Origin: Chryseosolibacter sp036402115
GTDB taxonomy: Bacteria; Bacteroidota; Bacteroidia; Cytophagales; Cyclobacteriaceae
NCBI GenBank assembly: GCA_036402115.1
Contig: DASWTM010000027.1
Span: forward strand, 1-64,000
DNA: 64,000 bases
Reading direction: 5' to 3'
This document shows positions 55,453 to 64,000 of the stretch, piece by piece. The notes beneath the pieces were generated by a model that was given only the letters and a program-made list of their open reading frames with translations, ran no database searches and was not told the origin of the DNA. The position numbers and the translations under genes were made by a program. Numbering within the stretch: position 1 is the first letter of the stretch; each line of letters begins with the position of its first letter.

Positions 55453-55612
55453 AATAGAAAATTGGTTTATTTACACGCATATCGATCGGAGGTTGGTGAT
55501 TTGGACACCGGCTCATTATTTTTTTTTACGAATAAATTAATCTTATTGCCAGTCATCATCATTTTGGGACAACCCTTTCTTTTTTGGAAGCACTTAAAAT
55601 TATTAAATAGAT

Positions 55613-56020
55613 ATGAAGGCTTACATCGCCGTCGGCAAAGATAGAAGAGATGACCTGTCTCTAGAGATTGCTGCAATTGCAGCAACCTTCACAGAACATG
55701 GAATCAGACCTTTTGTGTTTGTTGATGAATACAGGCTGGCGGATTTGCCGGAACGGGATTTAATGAAACAGGCTTTTTCGGAGATTGACACTTCAGCTAT
55801 TCTTTTTGCTGAAGTAAGTGAAAAAGCAATCGGCGTGGGTATCGAGCTCGGATATGCGAAAGGAATTTCCAAATTTATTGTGTGCGCAAGGAAGGAGAAT
55901 GCGGAGCACTCAACAACGGCTGCAGGCAGCAGCGATTTTGTTATTGTCTATTCCGACGCAACTCAATTAAGAGACCAGCTGACTTTAGCCATCACAAAAG
56001 CAAAAAACATGAAGCTGTGA
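55613..56020 (+). CDS. Nucleoside 2-deoxyribosyltransferase-like (DNPH1-like) protein
   Basis: A 135-residue Rossmann-like protein. MKAYIAVGKDRRDDLSLEIA starts like the strand-loop-helix of nucleoside 2-deoxyribosyltransferases and DNPH1, and SEIDTSAILFAEVSEKAIGV with GVGIELGYAKG carries the glutamate that acts as nucleophile in that family. Members cleave or exchange the N-glycosidic bond of deoxynucleosides or their phosphates; related folds also occur in TIR-like proteins. Cytoplasmic and apparently monocistronic. Family likely; substrate unknown. Confidence 0.68.
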   Translation: MKAYIAVGKDRRDDLSLEIAAIAATFTEHGIRPFVFVDEYRLADLPERDLMKQAFSEIDTSAILFAEVSEKAIGVGIELGYAKGISKFIVCARKENAEHSTTAAGSSDFVIVYSDATQLRDQLTLAITKAKNMKL

Positions 56021-56220
56021 CAAAGGGCATTTGAGGATTCTACATTGTTAAATACTTCTGGGTCCTTCGCAGTTTGGTCATTAAACCGCGAGGAAGTTCA
56101 GAATTTGAGATTTGATCAGCTGGAAACCTTAACAGCCTGGCCCCGGGAATCTCACACTTCGCCGAGTTTACCTTGAAGAGCAGTACATCATTACGTAAGC
56201 TGGCGTCCTAAACTCCCGTC

Positions 56221-57117
56221 ATGCGTTCCCTGGCTTTGCTTTATCTGTTTGTTGTCACTTTTGTCCTTGCATCCTGCCGGCCGCAGGCAGAGACCTCCTT
56301 ACATCAGAGTGTCGGGCAACATATTCAAATCAAAAACTCTACCATCTACTATGAAATCGTCGGGCAAGGCAAACCCGTAATGCTTTTCCATGCCGGATAT
56401 CTTAACAACGATATGTGGGCGACTTTAATAGATTCTCTCAAAGAACAATTTCAATTCATCGCGCTCGATTTGCCTGCCCATGGCAAAAGTGTCAGCCGCG
56501 ACACAGCGCTGATGATTGCAGATGTCGCCAGGGCAATAATTGACAAGCATAAATTAGGTAAGGTGTCTGTTGCGGGGGTAAGCCTCGGGGGCGGTGCCGC
56601 CCTGGATTTTATGCTCAAATTTCCTGACCATGTTGATAAGGCTGTGATTGTTTCGTCAACTGTTCAGGGATTAAATCCGGATCAACCGCAGGACTCAGTA
56701 CTTTTCAATTTTATGCGACGTATCCGGGGAGCACTGCAGGCGGAAGATGTTGAAGGCGGGGCCGAAGTATTCGCACAGTATTGGGCTGAAGGCCCAAACC
56801 GCAAGAAAGATGAGCTTGACTCTTTGGTTAGAAATTACGTTCACGATTCTGCCCTGGAGAATATGACTACGCATGCTTTCAGGAACTGGCAGAAATACTA
56901 TTATACAAACGCAGTTGATGAGCTGAGTCGCATTACCAACCCCGTACTGATAATGGTTGGCGATCGCGACGTTGATTTTATCCTGCGTTCCGGTGAGGTA
57001 ATGAAATCCAAGATTCCTAATTCCGTTGTGATTCATTACCCCAACGCGGGGCACATGCTCAATATGGAAGAGGAGTCACGTTTTGCAATGGATGTAGAAC
57101 GCTTCCTGACACAATAG
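56221..57117 (+). CDS. Alpha/beta hydrolase lipoprotein
   Basis: A 298-residue alpha/beta hydrolase behind a lipoprotein signal (VLASC, Cys at residue 19). The nucleophile elbow is VAGVSLGGGAAL, the acid is in MVGDRDVDF and the histidine in YPNAGHMLNMEEE, giving a complete catalytic triad; the oxyanion loop is LFHAGYLNNDMW. This is the general esterase/haloalkane-dehalogenase-like build, and the substrate cannot be inferred. It should work in the periplasm or at the outer membrane. Monocistronic as far as can be seen, with an 80-bp gap to the next gene. Confidence 0.87.
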   Translation: MRSLALLYLFVVTFVLASCRPQAETSLHQSVGQHIQIKNSTIYYEIVGQGKPVMLFHAGYLNNDMWATLIDSLKEQFQFIALDLPAHGKSVSRDTALMIADVARAIIDKHKLGKVSVAGVSLGGGAALDFMLKFPDHVDKAVIVSSTVQGLNPDQPQDSVLFNFMRRIRGALQAEDVEGGAEVFAQYWAEGPNRKKDELDSLVRNYVHDSALENMTTHAFRNWQKYYYTNAVDELSRITNPVLIMVGDRDVDFILRSGEVMKSKIPNSVVIHYPNAGHMLNMEEESRFAMDVERFLTQ

Positions 57118-57197
57118 CCCGGACAGACGCCTAAGAAGGTCCTGTGTTTTTGGCATTTCCCTTTAAACAATCGTCTATCAAATCTTAATTAATTTCC

Positions 57198-57704
57198 ATG
57201 AAATCTAAATCCTTACCCGTCATTTGCATTTTACTGACCGCTGGATTATTGCCATTTAGTGCAAAGTCACAAGTTACCAGACCGTTTGCGCCCGGGGATG
57301 TTTTTCTGCCGGATCTTGCAAGTATTGTTGCAAACGACATTAACAAAGTTTCCAGATGGTATGCTGATAATCTCGGATTCAAACTATTCAAGCAAATGAG
57401 TTTACCACAGCATGACTCCCTGCGAATTGATTTTCTGGAAAAAGGAATGTTTAAACTGGAGATCGTAGGAAAGAAGAAGGCTGCCGATCGCAGGCCTTTG
57501 ACAAGCTTTGAAAATCCGTCAATTACCGGATACAATAAGATCTCATTCAGGGTTGTCAACATTAATGTATTAGCCGAGAAACTGAAAGCCAGCCGAGTGA
57601 CCTTCCGTACACCGGTTTTCCATGATGATGTTTTCAGATTGACTTCATTTATCGTTGAAGATCCCGAAGGGAACCTGGTTCAGTTTGTGGAGTACGACAG
57701 ATAA
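57198..57704 (+). CDS. Exported VOC-superfamily protein
   Basis: A 168-residue VOC (glyoxalase-like) protein with an N-terminal signal peptide (ICILLTAGLLPFSAKSQ), which is unusual for the superfamily. The core begins LASIVANDINKVSRWYADNL and ends SFIVEDPEGNLVQFVEYD, the two halves of a single VOC domain, with the terminal glutamate as probable metal ligand. It would act outside the cytoplasm. The substrate is unknown. It is followed by a bidirectional terminator shared with the convergent membrane-protein gene. Confidence 0.83.
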   Translation: MKSKSLPVICILLTAGLLPFSAKSQVTRPFAPGDVFLPDLASIVANDINKVSRWYADNLGFKLFKQMSLPQHDSLRIDFLEKGMFKLEIVGKKKAADRRPLTSFENPSITGYNKISFRVVNINVLAEKLKASRVTFRTPVFHDDVFRLTSFIVEDPEGNLVQFVEYDR

Positions 57705-57725
57705 AATCCGGGTGCAGAACAAGAA

Positions 57726-57757
57726 AAAAACCTGCGACTTCAGCACCGCAGGTTTTT
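57726..57757. terminator. Bidirectional terminator between convergent genes
   Basis: AAAAACCTGCG (57726-57736) and CGCAGGTTTTT (57747-57757) are perfect inverted copies around a 10-base loop. A-tract and T-tract flank the stem, so it can act on both strands, closing the genes at 57198 and 57763. Confidence 0.85.
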
Positions 57758-57762
57758 GTTTC

Positions 57763-58203
57763 TCAGGCGTTTTGAACGGCCCGTCGCGAGATTGTTTCAC
57801 GTAAGTAGACAAAATAATGCATGGCCCCGGCCAGCAGCGAAGTGCCGCCTGCGAGTGGAAAGAAGTAGATCATTTCTATAACCCCGCAGAAGAGCAGTGC
57901 TATGCCGGTTACCATCAACATTGCCTTAATCTGTCTGGCCGTATCAATTTGCCCGGACGCAATCCATGTTATGGCTGTCAGCATCGTCAGTGTAACTGCA
58001 AACAACAGGCTGTACCCGTCGTGATGGCCACCCAAGGTTTGAGTCTTGCCCATAAATTCAAACTGGTGGGAGTACATTTTCGAAATAATGTCAAGCAATC
58101 CCGCATCATCAGTATCCTTCCAGGTGAAATGCCCTATTGAATGACCAAGGAGATGGAAGAGGATAACGCCACAAGAAATTTTTAAAATTGTACTTGATTT
58201 CAT
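57763..58203 (-). CDS. Small membrane protein, hypothetical
   Basis: A 146-residue protein with four hydrophobic helices (ILKISCGVILFHLLGHSIGH, YSLLFAVTLTMLTAITWIAS, AMLMVTGIALLFCGVIEMIYF, split by short loops, and LAGAMHYFVYLRE). It resembles a family of small bacterial membrane proteins without known function that often keep several histidines (HSIGHFTW, GGHHDGY). It starts 3 bp after the VOC gene on the same strand, so both are in one operon. Confidence 0.72.
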   Translation of the reverse strand: MKSSTILKISCGVILFHLLGHSIGHFTWKDTDDAGLLDIISKMYSHQFEFMGKTQTLGGHHDGYSLLFAVTLTMLTAITWIASGQIDTARQIKAMLMVTGIALLFCGVIEMIYFFPLAGGTSLLAGAMHYFVYLRETISRRAVQNA

Positions 58204-58206
58204 ATG

Positions 58207-58575
58207 TCAAAAATGTTGTAGTCCAATCTTGTTTCCTTCAGAGTCGACAAAGAGTCCGATATAGCCAGCCTCATCGCTAAGATATGTTTTCTCCATGATA
58301 ACAGACCCACCTGCCTGTTCAGCGCGCTTAAGGATAATCGAAAGATCATTTCCTCCGTCAAGGTAAATCGTGACGCCGTCAGCTGTCGGTTTTGAAAATT
58401 CACTCTTTACAAGCGCTCCGCAGTTGAACTTGTCGTCGGTCGGAAAAATAGCGTAATCAAACTCGGCAATTGAGGTCTTTTGGAAGACCATACCACCAAA
58501 TGCTTTGTCGTAAAATGCAACTGCCCGGTCCATGTCCAGCACGGGAATTTCAATCCAGTTAATAAGATGTTTCAT
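58207..58575 (-). CDS. VOC-superfamily protein
   Basis: A 122-residue cytoplasmic VOC protein. INWIEIPVLDMDRAVAFYDK opens the first half and DEAGYIGLFVDSEGNKIGLQ closes the second, as in the glyoxalase/bleomycin resistance branch often described as CFP-30B-like. It lies 66 bp downstream of the AraC gene and 3 bp upstream of the small membrane protein gene, in what looks like a four-gene operon. Substrate unknown. Confidence 0.87.
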   Translation of the reverse strand: MKHLINWIEIPVLDMDRAVAFYDKAFGGMVFQKTSIAEFDYAIFPTDDKFNCGALVKSEFSKPTADGVTIYLDGGNDLSIILKRAEQAGGSVIMEKTYLSDEAGYIGLFVDSEGNKIGLQHF

Positions 58576-58641
58576 AGTGTTTGTTTTTTTATGTAAAGAT
58601 GTAAGCCCGGCGCGCGGATTGATTGTAAAAATCGGAAGTCC

Positions 58642-59463
58642 TTACCCTTTGTAAAAAATTCTTCCAAAGTCGTTGTCATGCGCCTGGAAACGTGTTGGTG
58701 AATAACCTGTAAAACGTTTAAAGTCTTTTATGAAATGTGCCTGATCGTGATAGTACTCGTATAAGTCCACACCATCAAAAGACGTAAAACCGGACTTGGC
58801 CCAGCTGCGATAGATCTGCTGAAAACGGATGATGCTGCAAAGATTCTTCGGACTGATTCCGATCCGATCATGAAACTTGATGTTGAGCCATCGGCTGCTG
58901 TATCCGGTCAGCTTTTCCAGCTGCCCGACCTGAATGACTCCCTGCGTATCAATTATTTTTCTGACGCAGTATTCAAATATTTCATCACCCTGCCTCATGG
59001 CAAATTGCTCCAGCAGATACTGCTGAATAATTTTTATTTTTCCGGTCACATGATCTGTATTGGCAATCAGCTCCTGCAAAGATTCAGCGCTCTTTCCAAG
59101 TACTTCACTCAACGGAATAACTCTGTTTTTGATTTCTTCGAGCGACAGGTTGAAAAACCGGTAGGCTCCTGAGGGACTGAACTCAATGCCGATGGTTCCT
59201 GAGGGACCATTAAATTGATCAACCACAACGGAGGGCACATCGGATATTCCGATAAGCGTCACTTCGTTGGCAGGAGACACGATGTTACGTTCTTTCAGCG
59301 TAGCTTTTAATCCATTGCGGAACGGGATGACAATTTTCACAAGCCCGTTTGGCACGATTACACGCAGGTCATCTGCGGGCACTTGTTGTTCACATTCAAA
59401 AGCCCACAGCTTTTCGATATGCCCCTTGAGCAGGGGATGAATGTAATAGTGCGTTAGTTTCAT
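58642..59463 (-). CDS. AraC-family transcriptional regulator
   Basis: A 273-residue regulator. The N-terminal 150 residues (MKLTHYYIHPLLKGHIEKLW) look like the DUF6597 sensor domain, and the C-terminal AraC domain (about 165-265) has LEKLTGYSSRWLNIKFHDRI as the first helix-turn-helix and DQAHFIKDFKRFTGYSPTRF as the second, with the conserved G-Y-S-P-T-R-F end. Its ATG overlaps the stop of the permease gene by one base, so the two are translationally coupled. It may control its own operon; the effector is unknown. Confidence 0.93.
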   Translation of the reverse strand: MKLTHYYIHPLLKGHIEKLWAFECEQQVPADDLRVIVPNGLVKIVIPFRNGLKATLKERNIVSPANEVTLIGISDVPSVVVDQFNGPSGTIGIEFSPSGAYRFFNLSLEEIKNRVIPLSEVLGKSAESLQELIANTDHVTGKIKIIQQYLLEQFAMRQGDEIFEYCVRKIIDTQGVIQVGQLEKLTGYSSRWLNIKFHDRIGISPKNLCSIIRFQQIYRSWAKSGFTSFDGVDLYEYYHDQAHFIKDFKRFTGYSPTRFQAHDNDFGRIFYKG

Positions 59464-60905
59464 TACCGATGACGTATCCGGCTATGGTGAGCCCCGTAAA
59501 GGAAATATACTACGATGCCAATCACAATCCATCCCAGCGCTGCCAGCTGCGTTGTAAAATCCAGGGATAAAATTAACAGGAAGCATATCAGAATTCCCAT
59601 TGCCGGCACCAGCGGCATGAGGGGAGTTTTGAAGGGCCGGGGCATTTGCGGTGCTTTGATTCTCATAATCCACACACCAGCGCACACAATAATGAATGCA
59701 AAGAGTGTCCCGATGCTGGTCAGGTCCCCGGTAAGACTGCCCGGGGCGAACAAGGCAAAAAGGCCAACAAAAAGCAGCATCACGATATTTGATTTGTAAG
59801 GTGTCTTGAACTTTGGATGAAGCTCTGAAAAAAGCTTAGGCAGAAGTCCGTCATTGGCCATGGAATAGAAAATGCGTGACTGGCCCATGAGCATGACCAG
59901 CATCACTGAAGAAAATCCGGCAAGAATCGCAACACTGATTGCCGTGGCCAGCCAGTCATACCCTGGCATATAGTGCTGAATCGCATAGGCAACAGAAGCC
60001 TCTTTTCCCACCGTCTTGAATTCTGACCAGTTTGCTACCCCTGTAAGAACATGGGCAAATAACATATACAGAATTGTGCAAACTACAAGCGATCCCAGAA
60101 TTCCGATTGGCATATCACGCTGCGGATTCTTTGCTTCCTGCGCCGCAGTCGACACAGCATCGAAACCGATAAAAGCGAAAAACACAATGCCAGCACCTCC
60201 AAGAATGCCACCCCATCCGTGTCTGTTTATTGCTTGGTGACCGGGAACACTTTCATCAATCATAAAGGGTGAATAATTGCCCTGGTCAATAAACTGCCAG
60301 CCAACTGCGATGAATACAAGAACGATGGCTACCTTGACGATAACAATAATGGTGTTTAACGTTACTGATTCCTGAGTGCCCTTGATGAGAATCAATGAAA
60401 TTATAGTCAGTATCAGCAGGGCCGGTATATTCATTATGCCTGAAATGCCATCAAGGGAAGTTTCGAAGGGAGAGTGGCACCATTCATAAGGTATACGATA
60501 TCCTGTCAGGTTATTGAGATATTCGCTCCAGGCTATGGAAAGCGTAGATGCCGTCAATGCATATTCAAGTATCAGGGCCCACCCGATGACCCAGGCGATA
60601 AATTCTCCCAGGGTTACATAGGCATACGTATAGGCACTTCCGGCAACCGGGATCATAGCAGCAAACTCTGCGTAACACAATCCGGCAAAAGCACAGCCCA
60701 CGGCCGCGATAAGAAATGAAATGATGACTGCCGGCCCGGCTGCCTCTCCGGCAGCACTGGCGGTTCTGACGAACAATCCGGCTCCAATGATAGCGCCGAC
60801 TCCCAGAGCAACCAGATTGCTCGCGGTCAGCGTTCGTTTAAATCCTTTTTTTTCATCGGGGGTACCAAGTACTTCAGAAAGCGGTTTGCGCGTCATCAGG
60901 TTCAT
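59463..60905 (-). CDS. APC-family amino acid permease
   Basis: A 480-residue inner-membrane transporter with about twelve helices. The first helix motif LVALGVGAIIGAGLFVRTAS carries the unwound G-A-I-I-G-A-G segment of the amino acid-polyamine-organocation superfamily, and GGAGIVFFAFIGFDAVSTAA is the matching segment of helix 6. These features place it in the cationic amino acid transporter (YfnA/CAT-like) branch. It is the first gene of the operon with AraC, VOC and membrane-protein genes. The exact amino acid cannot be told. Confidence 0.95.
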   Translation of the reverse strand: MNLMTRKPLSEVLGTPDEKKGFKRTLTASNLVALGVGAIIGAGLFVRTASAAGEAAGPAVIISFLIAAVGCAFAGLCYAEFAAMIPVAGSAYTYAYVTLGEFIAWVIGWALILEYALTASTLSIAWSEYLNNLTGYRIPYEWCHSPFETSLDGISGIMNIPALLILTIISLILIKGTQESVTLNTIIVIVKVAIVLVFIAVGWQFIDQGNYSPFMIDESVPGHQAINRHGWGGILGGAGIVFFAFIGFDAVSTAAQEAKNPQRDMPIGILGSLVVCTILYMLFAHVLTGVANWSEFKTVGKEASVAYAIQHYMPGYDWLATAISVAILAGFSSVMLVMLMGQSRIFYSMANDGLLPKLFSELHPKFKTPYKSNIVMLLFVGLFALFAPGSLTGDLTSIGTLFAFIIVCAGVWIMRIKAPQMPRPFKTPLMPLVPAMGILICFLLILSLDFTTQLAALGWIVIGIVVYFLYGAHHSRIRHR

Positions 60906-61374
60906 AATAAGTGAGATTCAAGCCAATGAAAGGAAACCTTGATGAATCTAAAAAATAAGAAATGCCGGGAAGAAAGACTATGACGTCAGTGCGTGCAGAT
61001 CAATCTTTGAACCGTGCGTCAAAATTGAATTTTAGGCGCGACATGCCCGTGTTTGGCGATGACACTTTAAACGCGATGCCTTTCTTTGGCGAACTTGATT
61101 TATCTGGGTGTAAAAGCCTTGGCCATTCCAGTATGCACCTGAGCGATGCCATCCTTTTTTTTCGAATGGTTCCCTGTTGTGATCTTACGGAACAGGACCG
61201 TTTCGCCTTGCGCTGGTGCTGACACCGACCATCAGGTCATCGGCTTATTTCTTAGCCTGGTCTCGGTGTTTGTATGATAGGTCTCATTTCTTGCGCAGTG
61301 TGACAGACAACCTCTAGTTTTCAATTTGCGTGTGGTACCAGTGTGCCGCGCAACGCGCACGACAACAAACCCCG
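60906..61374. other. Divergent intergenic region
   Basis: About 470 bp between the permease operon and the DUF4270 gene, which must hold promoters for both. An 86-codon plus-strand frame at 60962-61222 has no motif and poor codon structure. No RNA gene or operator was recognised. Confidence 0.4.
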
Positions 61375-62679
61375 ATGAAGAAAAAGATAGTACTCTTTAA
61401 AACGGTGGCGCTTTCAGCGGTCGCAACTTTGCTTTGCAACTGCAGTGAGACATCAACAATAGGTTCTGAATTTTTTTCAGACAATCGCTTCAATGTGGCC
61501 GTGATTGATACGGTGTCGGTCAGAAGCTACACTGTACTTGCAGACAGTTTTGTCACCAGCAATGCTCCCAGAATGTTGGTGGGTACCAGCAAAAGCGATA
61601 ACCTTGGTGTGTTATCTGCAAAAACTTTCCTGCAACTGTTTCCTGCAACATCGGTGGCAGATTCTATATATCTGGAGCGCACGCGTGTAACTTATTTAGG
61701 TACGCAGCTGATCCTGCGTTACGACAACTATTCATATAATGATACAACAGTTGAAAACACCATTCGTGTACACAGGGTTACCGAGCGGATCGACGAAAAT
61801 GACGATGGTAGTCTTTACAATACAAGTAAGTTCGCATTCAACCAAATTCCGATCGGGCAACTGAATTTCAAGCCAAGGCCCCATGCCGATAGTCTCGCTA
61901 TTCCTATCGATGATGCTGTGGGCAGTTCCCTTATCGACCTCTCATTCGCGGAAAGCGATATCTTGACGGATGAAAAAAAGTTTGAGCAGTTTTTTCACGG
62001 AATTGTTATTACTCTTGAGGGGGGACAGCCGGGAACGGTCCTTGGTTTTTCTCCAAATCCAGAGCTGCGCGTTTACTATAAAGACAAAGCCAATGACGCA
62101 GACGCTGACACCTATCTTTCCTTCAAGGTGAAAAGCAGGTCCAATGCCGGGATTTATTTCAATCAGGTCCTGGCGGATCGAACAATGACAAAGCTCAGAA
62201 ACTTAACCAGAAATCTGCCGATAGAATCTACCATCACAAACAATGAAGTCTATCTGCAGGGAGGAGCAGGCCTGGTTTCGCTTATTGAGGTGCCACACCT
62301 GCAGCTGCTGACAACGAACAACCCGGACCTCATAATCACAGAGGCTTCGCTGGTGGTGAAGCCAATATTGAAAGGTGCAGCAATGAACACTGACTTTCCC
62401 GCAGAGCTGGCCATTGCCGGCGTGGACAGGAAACTGACGCGAACCTACACCTTTAAAAGCGGATTGGTTCTCTATGAAGATCCCTACCTGGGCAGGGACG
62501 TCTTTTATCATGCTGACGTTACAGCTTATGTGCAGGCGCAACTTGGAAAAACAACCGAGGAACGCAATCGGATATTGATATCGCTTACCCAGTCAGATCA
62601 GCGGCAGACAGTATCCACTGTCAGGCTGGACTCAGAAATAATGCTACTTGTTAAATACATCACAGTTAATGAATACTAA
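61375..62679 (+). CDS. DUF4270 lipoprotein
   Basis: Started at the ATG at 61375 (a GTG at 61330 is in frame but adds a non-signal stretch), the product has 434 residues and a lipoprotein signal ending LLCNC. TSTIGSEFF, DTVSVRSYTVLADSFVTSN and RMLVGTSKSDNLGVLSAKTF are the usual N-terminal blocks of DUF4270, a family of surface-exposed beta-rich lipoproteins of Cytophagales and relatives with unknown role. A kelch lipoprotein gene follows 11 bp later, a pairing that suggests a joint surface function. Confidence 0.87.
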   Translation: MKKKIVLFKTVALSAVATLLCNCSETSTIGSEFFSDNRFNVAVIDTVSVRSYTVLADSFVTSNAPRMLVGTSKSDNLGVLSAKTFLQLFPATSVADSIYLERTRVTYLGTQLILRYDNYSYNDTTVENTIRVHRVTERIDENDDGSLYNTSKFAFNQIPIGQLNFKPRPHADSLAIPIDDAVGSSLIDLSFAESDILTDEKKFEQFFHGIVITLEGGQPGTVLGFSPNPELRVYYKDKANDADADTYLSFKVKSRSNAGIYFNQVLADRTMTKLRNLTRNLPIESTITNNEVYLQGGAGLVSLIEVPHLQLLTTNNPDLIITEASLVVKPILKGAAMNTDFPAELAIAGVDRKLTRTYTFKSGLVLYEDPYLGRDVFYHADVTAYVQAQLGKTTEERNRILISLTQSDQRQTVSTVRLDSEIMLLVKYITVNEY

Positions 62680-62690
62680 CACCATTTTTT

Positions 62691-63722
62691 ATGACCAGAT
62701 TTTTTAAACCTCTTTTAGCTGCAACATGGATGCTTTGCCTGGCCTTCGGATTTTCGTCCTGCGATGATAGTGATGAAAATGGCGGCGGAACCCCGAAAGG
62801 TAATTGGTCTCGCGCAGGTTATTTCGAAGGACAGCCACGCGCCGGAGCCGTTTCTGCAGTCATCGGAAGCAAAGTGTACATCGGCCTGGGATATGATGGC
62901 GACGTACATTATCAGGATTTTTTCTGCTACGATGCTGAAAAAGACATATGGGAAAATGTTCCGCCATTTAAAGGCATCGGAAGGGAACGCGCCGTCGCAT
63001 TCTCCGCCAACGGTAAATTATATGTTGGCCTTGGATATAACCGTGAACTGGATACTGAGGAACTCGATGACTTCTGGGAATACGATCCGGCGACCCGCGA
63101 CTGGACAGAGCTCGCCAGTTTTCCAGGGACGCCACGCTACAATGCTGTAGCCTTTACACTTAATAATATTGGTTATGTGGGAACCGGATACGATGGAAGC
63201 TATACCCGTAATGATTTTTATTCTTTTGATCCTCAGACGGGCACATGGCAGGAAGTTTCCAGTTTTCGAGGCGGAAAAAGAGAAAGCGCGATCGCCGTTG
63301 TAATTGATAATAAGGCGTATGTGACAAGCGGCAGAAACAACGGCACGTATGTGGCGGACATCTGGGAATTTGACGGAACCACGCAGTTATGGTCCGAGAT
63401 TACTCCGGACAATGATACTGACTATTTCGATGAATTTTCAAAGGCTGTCAAGCGTCATGCCGCTGTGGGCTTCGCTCTTGACGGGGAAATGTATATCACT
63501 ACGGGTTTATCGGGCGCAACTATCTTAAGTACAACATTCTCCTTCGATCCGGCATCGTCAAGGTGGTCTGAAAAAACAGGGTTCGAGGGATCGGGCAGGA
63601 GCAGTGGCGTAGCGTATGTTGTTAACGGGAACGCTTACGTGGCAACAGGGCAGAACCTTTCCAATCGCTGGGACGACATCTGGTCCTTTTCTCCGGATCA
63701 GGACTTCAACGAGAACCGCTAA
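62691..63722 (+). CDS. Kelch-repeat lipoprotein
   Basis: A 343-residue lipoprotein with signal AFGFSSC (Cys at residue 24). The rest is a kelch-type propeller of about six repeats, each with a glycine pair and spaced Y and W residues: GSKVYIGLGYDGDVHYQDFF, GKLYVGLGYNREL-DDFWEYD, NIGYVGTGYDGSYTRNDFYS and NKAYVTSGRNNGTYVADIWE. There is no catalytic domain, so binding is the likely role. It is co-transcribed with the DUF4270 gene, and a terminator follows 50 bp after the stop. Confidence 0.9.
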   Translation: MTRFFKPLLAATWMLCLAFGFSSCDDSDENGGGTPKGNWSRAGYFEGQPRAGAVSAVIGSKVYIGLGYDGDVHYQDFFCYDAEKDIWENVPPFKGIGRERAVAFSANGKLYVGLGYNRELDTEELDDFWEYDPATRDWTELASFPGTPRYNAVAFTLNNIGYVGTGYDGSYTRNDFYSFDPQTGTWQEVSSFRGGKRESAIAVVIDNKAYVTSGRNNGTYVADIWEFDGTTQLWSEITPDNDTDYFDEFSKAVKRHAAVGFALDGEMYITTGLSGATILSTTFSFDPASSRWSEKTGFEGSGRSSGVAYVVNGNAYVATGQNLSNRWDDIWSFSPDQDFNENR

Positions 63723-63772
63723 CATGATCTTTTCAAACAGACAGTTTTTTTTGGGGTAATTCAGTCGACAGG

Positions 63773-63798
63773 AGCGGTGCGCAAGCACCGCTTTTCTT
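63773..63798 (+). terminator. Rho-independent terminator
   Basis: AGCGGTGC (63773-63780), a GCAA tetraloop and GCACCGCT (63785-63792) are followed by TTTCTT. It ends the DUF4270/kelch operon. The remaining bases to 64000 show no gene. Confidence 0.82.
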
Positions 63799-64000
63799 AT
63801 CCACAAAGCACTTTATAAAACCTCCATATGAGAGCAGGACTTCATCTTTCCGATCACTGAGCCGAGCCTCCTTCCCAATATGCCAGGGCCGAAGGCAGAA
63901 GAATAACCGCGCTTGAACCGCGCTGCAGTTCCTGCATAACGATGTGCCGTCCCCGGGATTACCATAGTTTCATTTATAACAATTCAATGGGTGAATAGAC

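Noticed and set aside
60962..61222. 86-codon plus-strand frame between the permease and DUF4270 genes
   Set aside because: Low-information sequence in a promoter region, without recognised features.

Overview
The window comes from a gliding-type Bacteroidota, most likely a member of the order Cytophagales. The evidence is a SusC/SusD pair with satellite lipoproteins, type IX secretion C-terminal domains of both types, a PorP/SprF-family protein, DUF4249, DUF4270 and DUF3823 lipoproteins, and promoter elements of the Bacteroidota kind (TTTG, 20 bp, TAnnTTTG). There is no rRNA, tRNA, CRISPR array or intact mobile element in the window.

Bases 1-23243 form one polysaccharide utilisation locus that reads as an alpha-mannan degradation and mannose catabolism locus. 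The left part (1-4720) encodes cytoplasmic sugar handling: the end of a sugar phosphate isomerase/epimerase, an FHS-type MFS sugar porter, a cupin sugar isomerase, a ROK kinase and a LacI regulator. The middle (5079-14512) encodes the outer-membrane apparatus: a surface lipoprotein, a GH76 endo-alpha-1,6-mannanase lipoprotein, SusC, SusD and a DUF3823 lipoprotein, closed by a strong terminator. The right part (14681-23243) encodes an unclassified GH42-like secreted protein, a GH92 alpha-mannosidase with alpha-1,2-type residues, a DUF4965 lipoprotein with an inserted jelly-roll, and a GH125 exo-alpha-1,6-mannosidase. The proposed flow is: GH76 cuts the backbone at the surface, SusCD imports oligosaccharides, GH92 and GH125 trim them in the periplasm, and mannose is imported by the MFS porter, isomerised and phosphorylated. 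LacI-like operators lie at the porter promoter and in front of the first lipoprotein gene.

Convergent to the locus are a membrane-spanning kelch/winged-helix regulator (23275-25791) and a TPR histidine kinase with a NarL response regulator (26081-28671). At 28873-33863 a beta-helix protein, a repeat protein with a type B sorting domain and a PorP/SprF protein form a secretion cassette. Bases 34-43 kb are a decayed, gene-poor accessory stretch with an integrase remnant, a frameshifted Imm11-like remnant joined to a tail-fibre-like gene, and several orphan genes. It is followed by a 1609-residue secreted protein with a sortilin-like propeller and three Ig/PA14 modules (43390-48219).

From 48.8 kb to the end the genes are mostly lipoproteins and small regulatory or stress units: NHL and M23-type lipoproteins (the latter broken by a 16-bp tandem duplication), an ECF42-type sigma factor with its YCII partner, an amino-acid permease/AraC/VOC/membrane-protein operon, and a DUF4270/kelch lipoprotein pair closed by a terminator.
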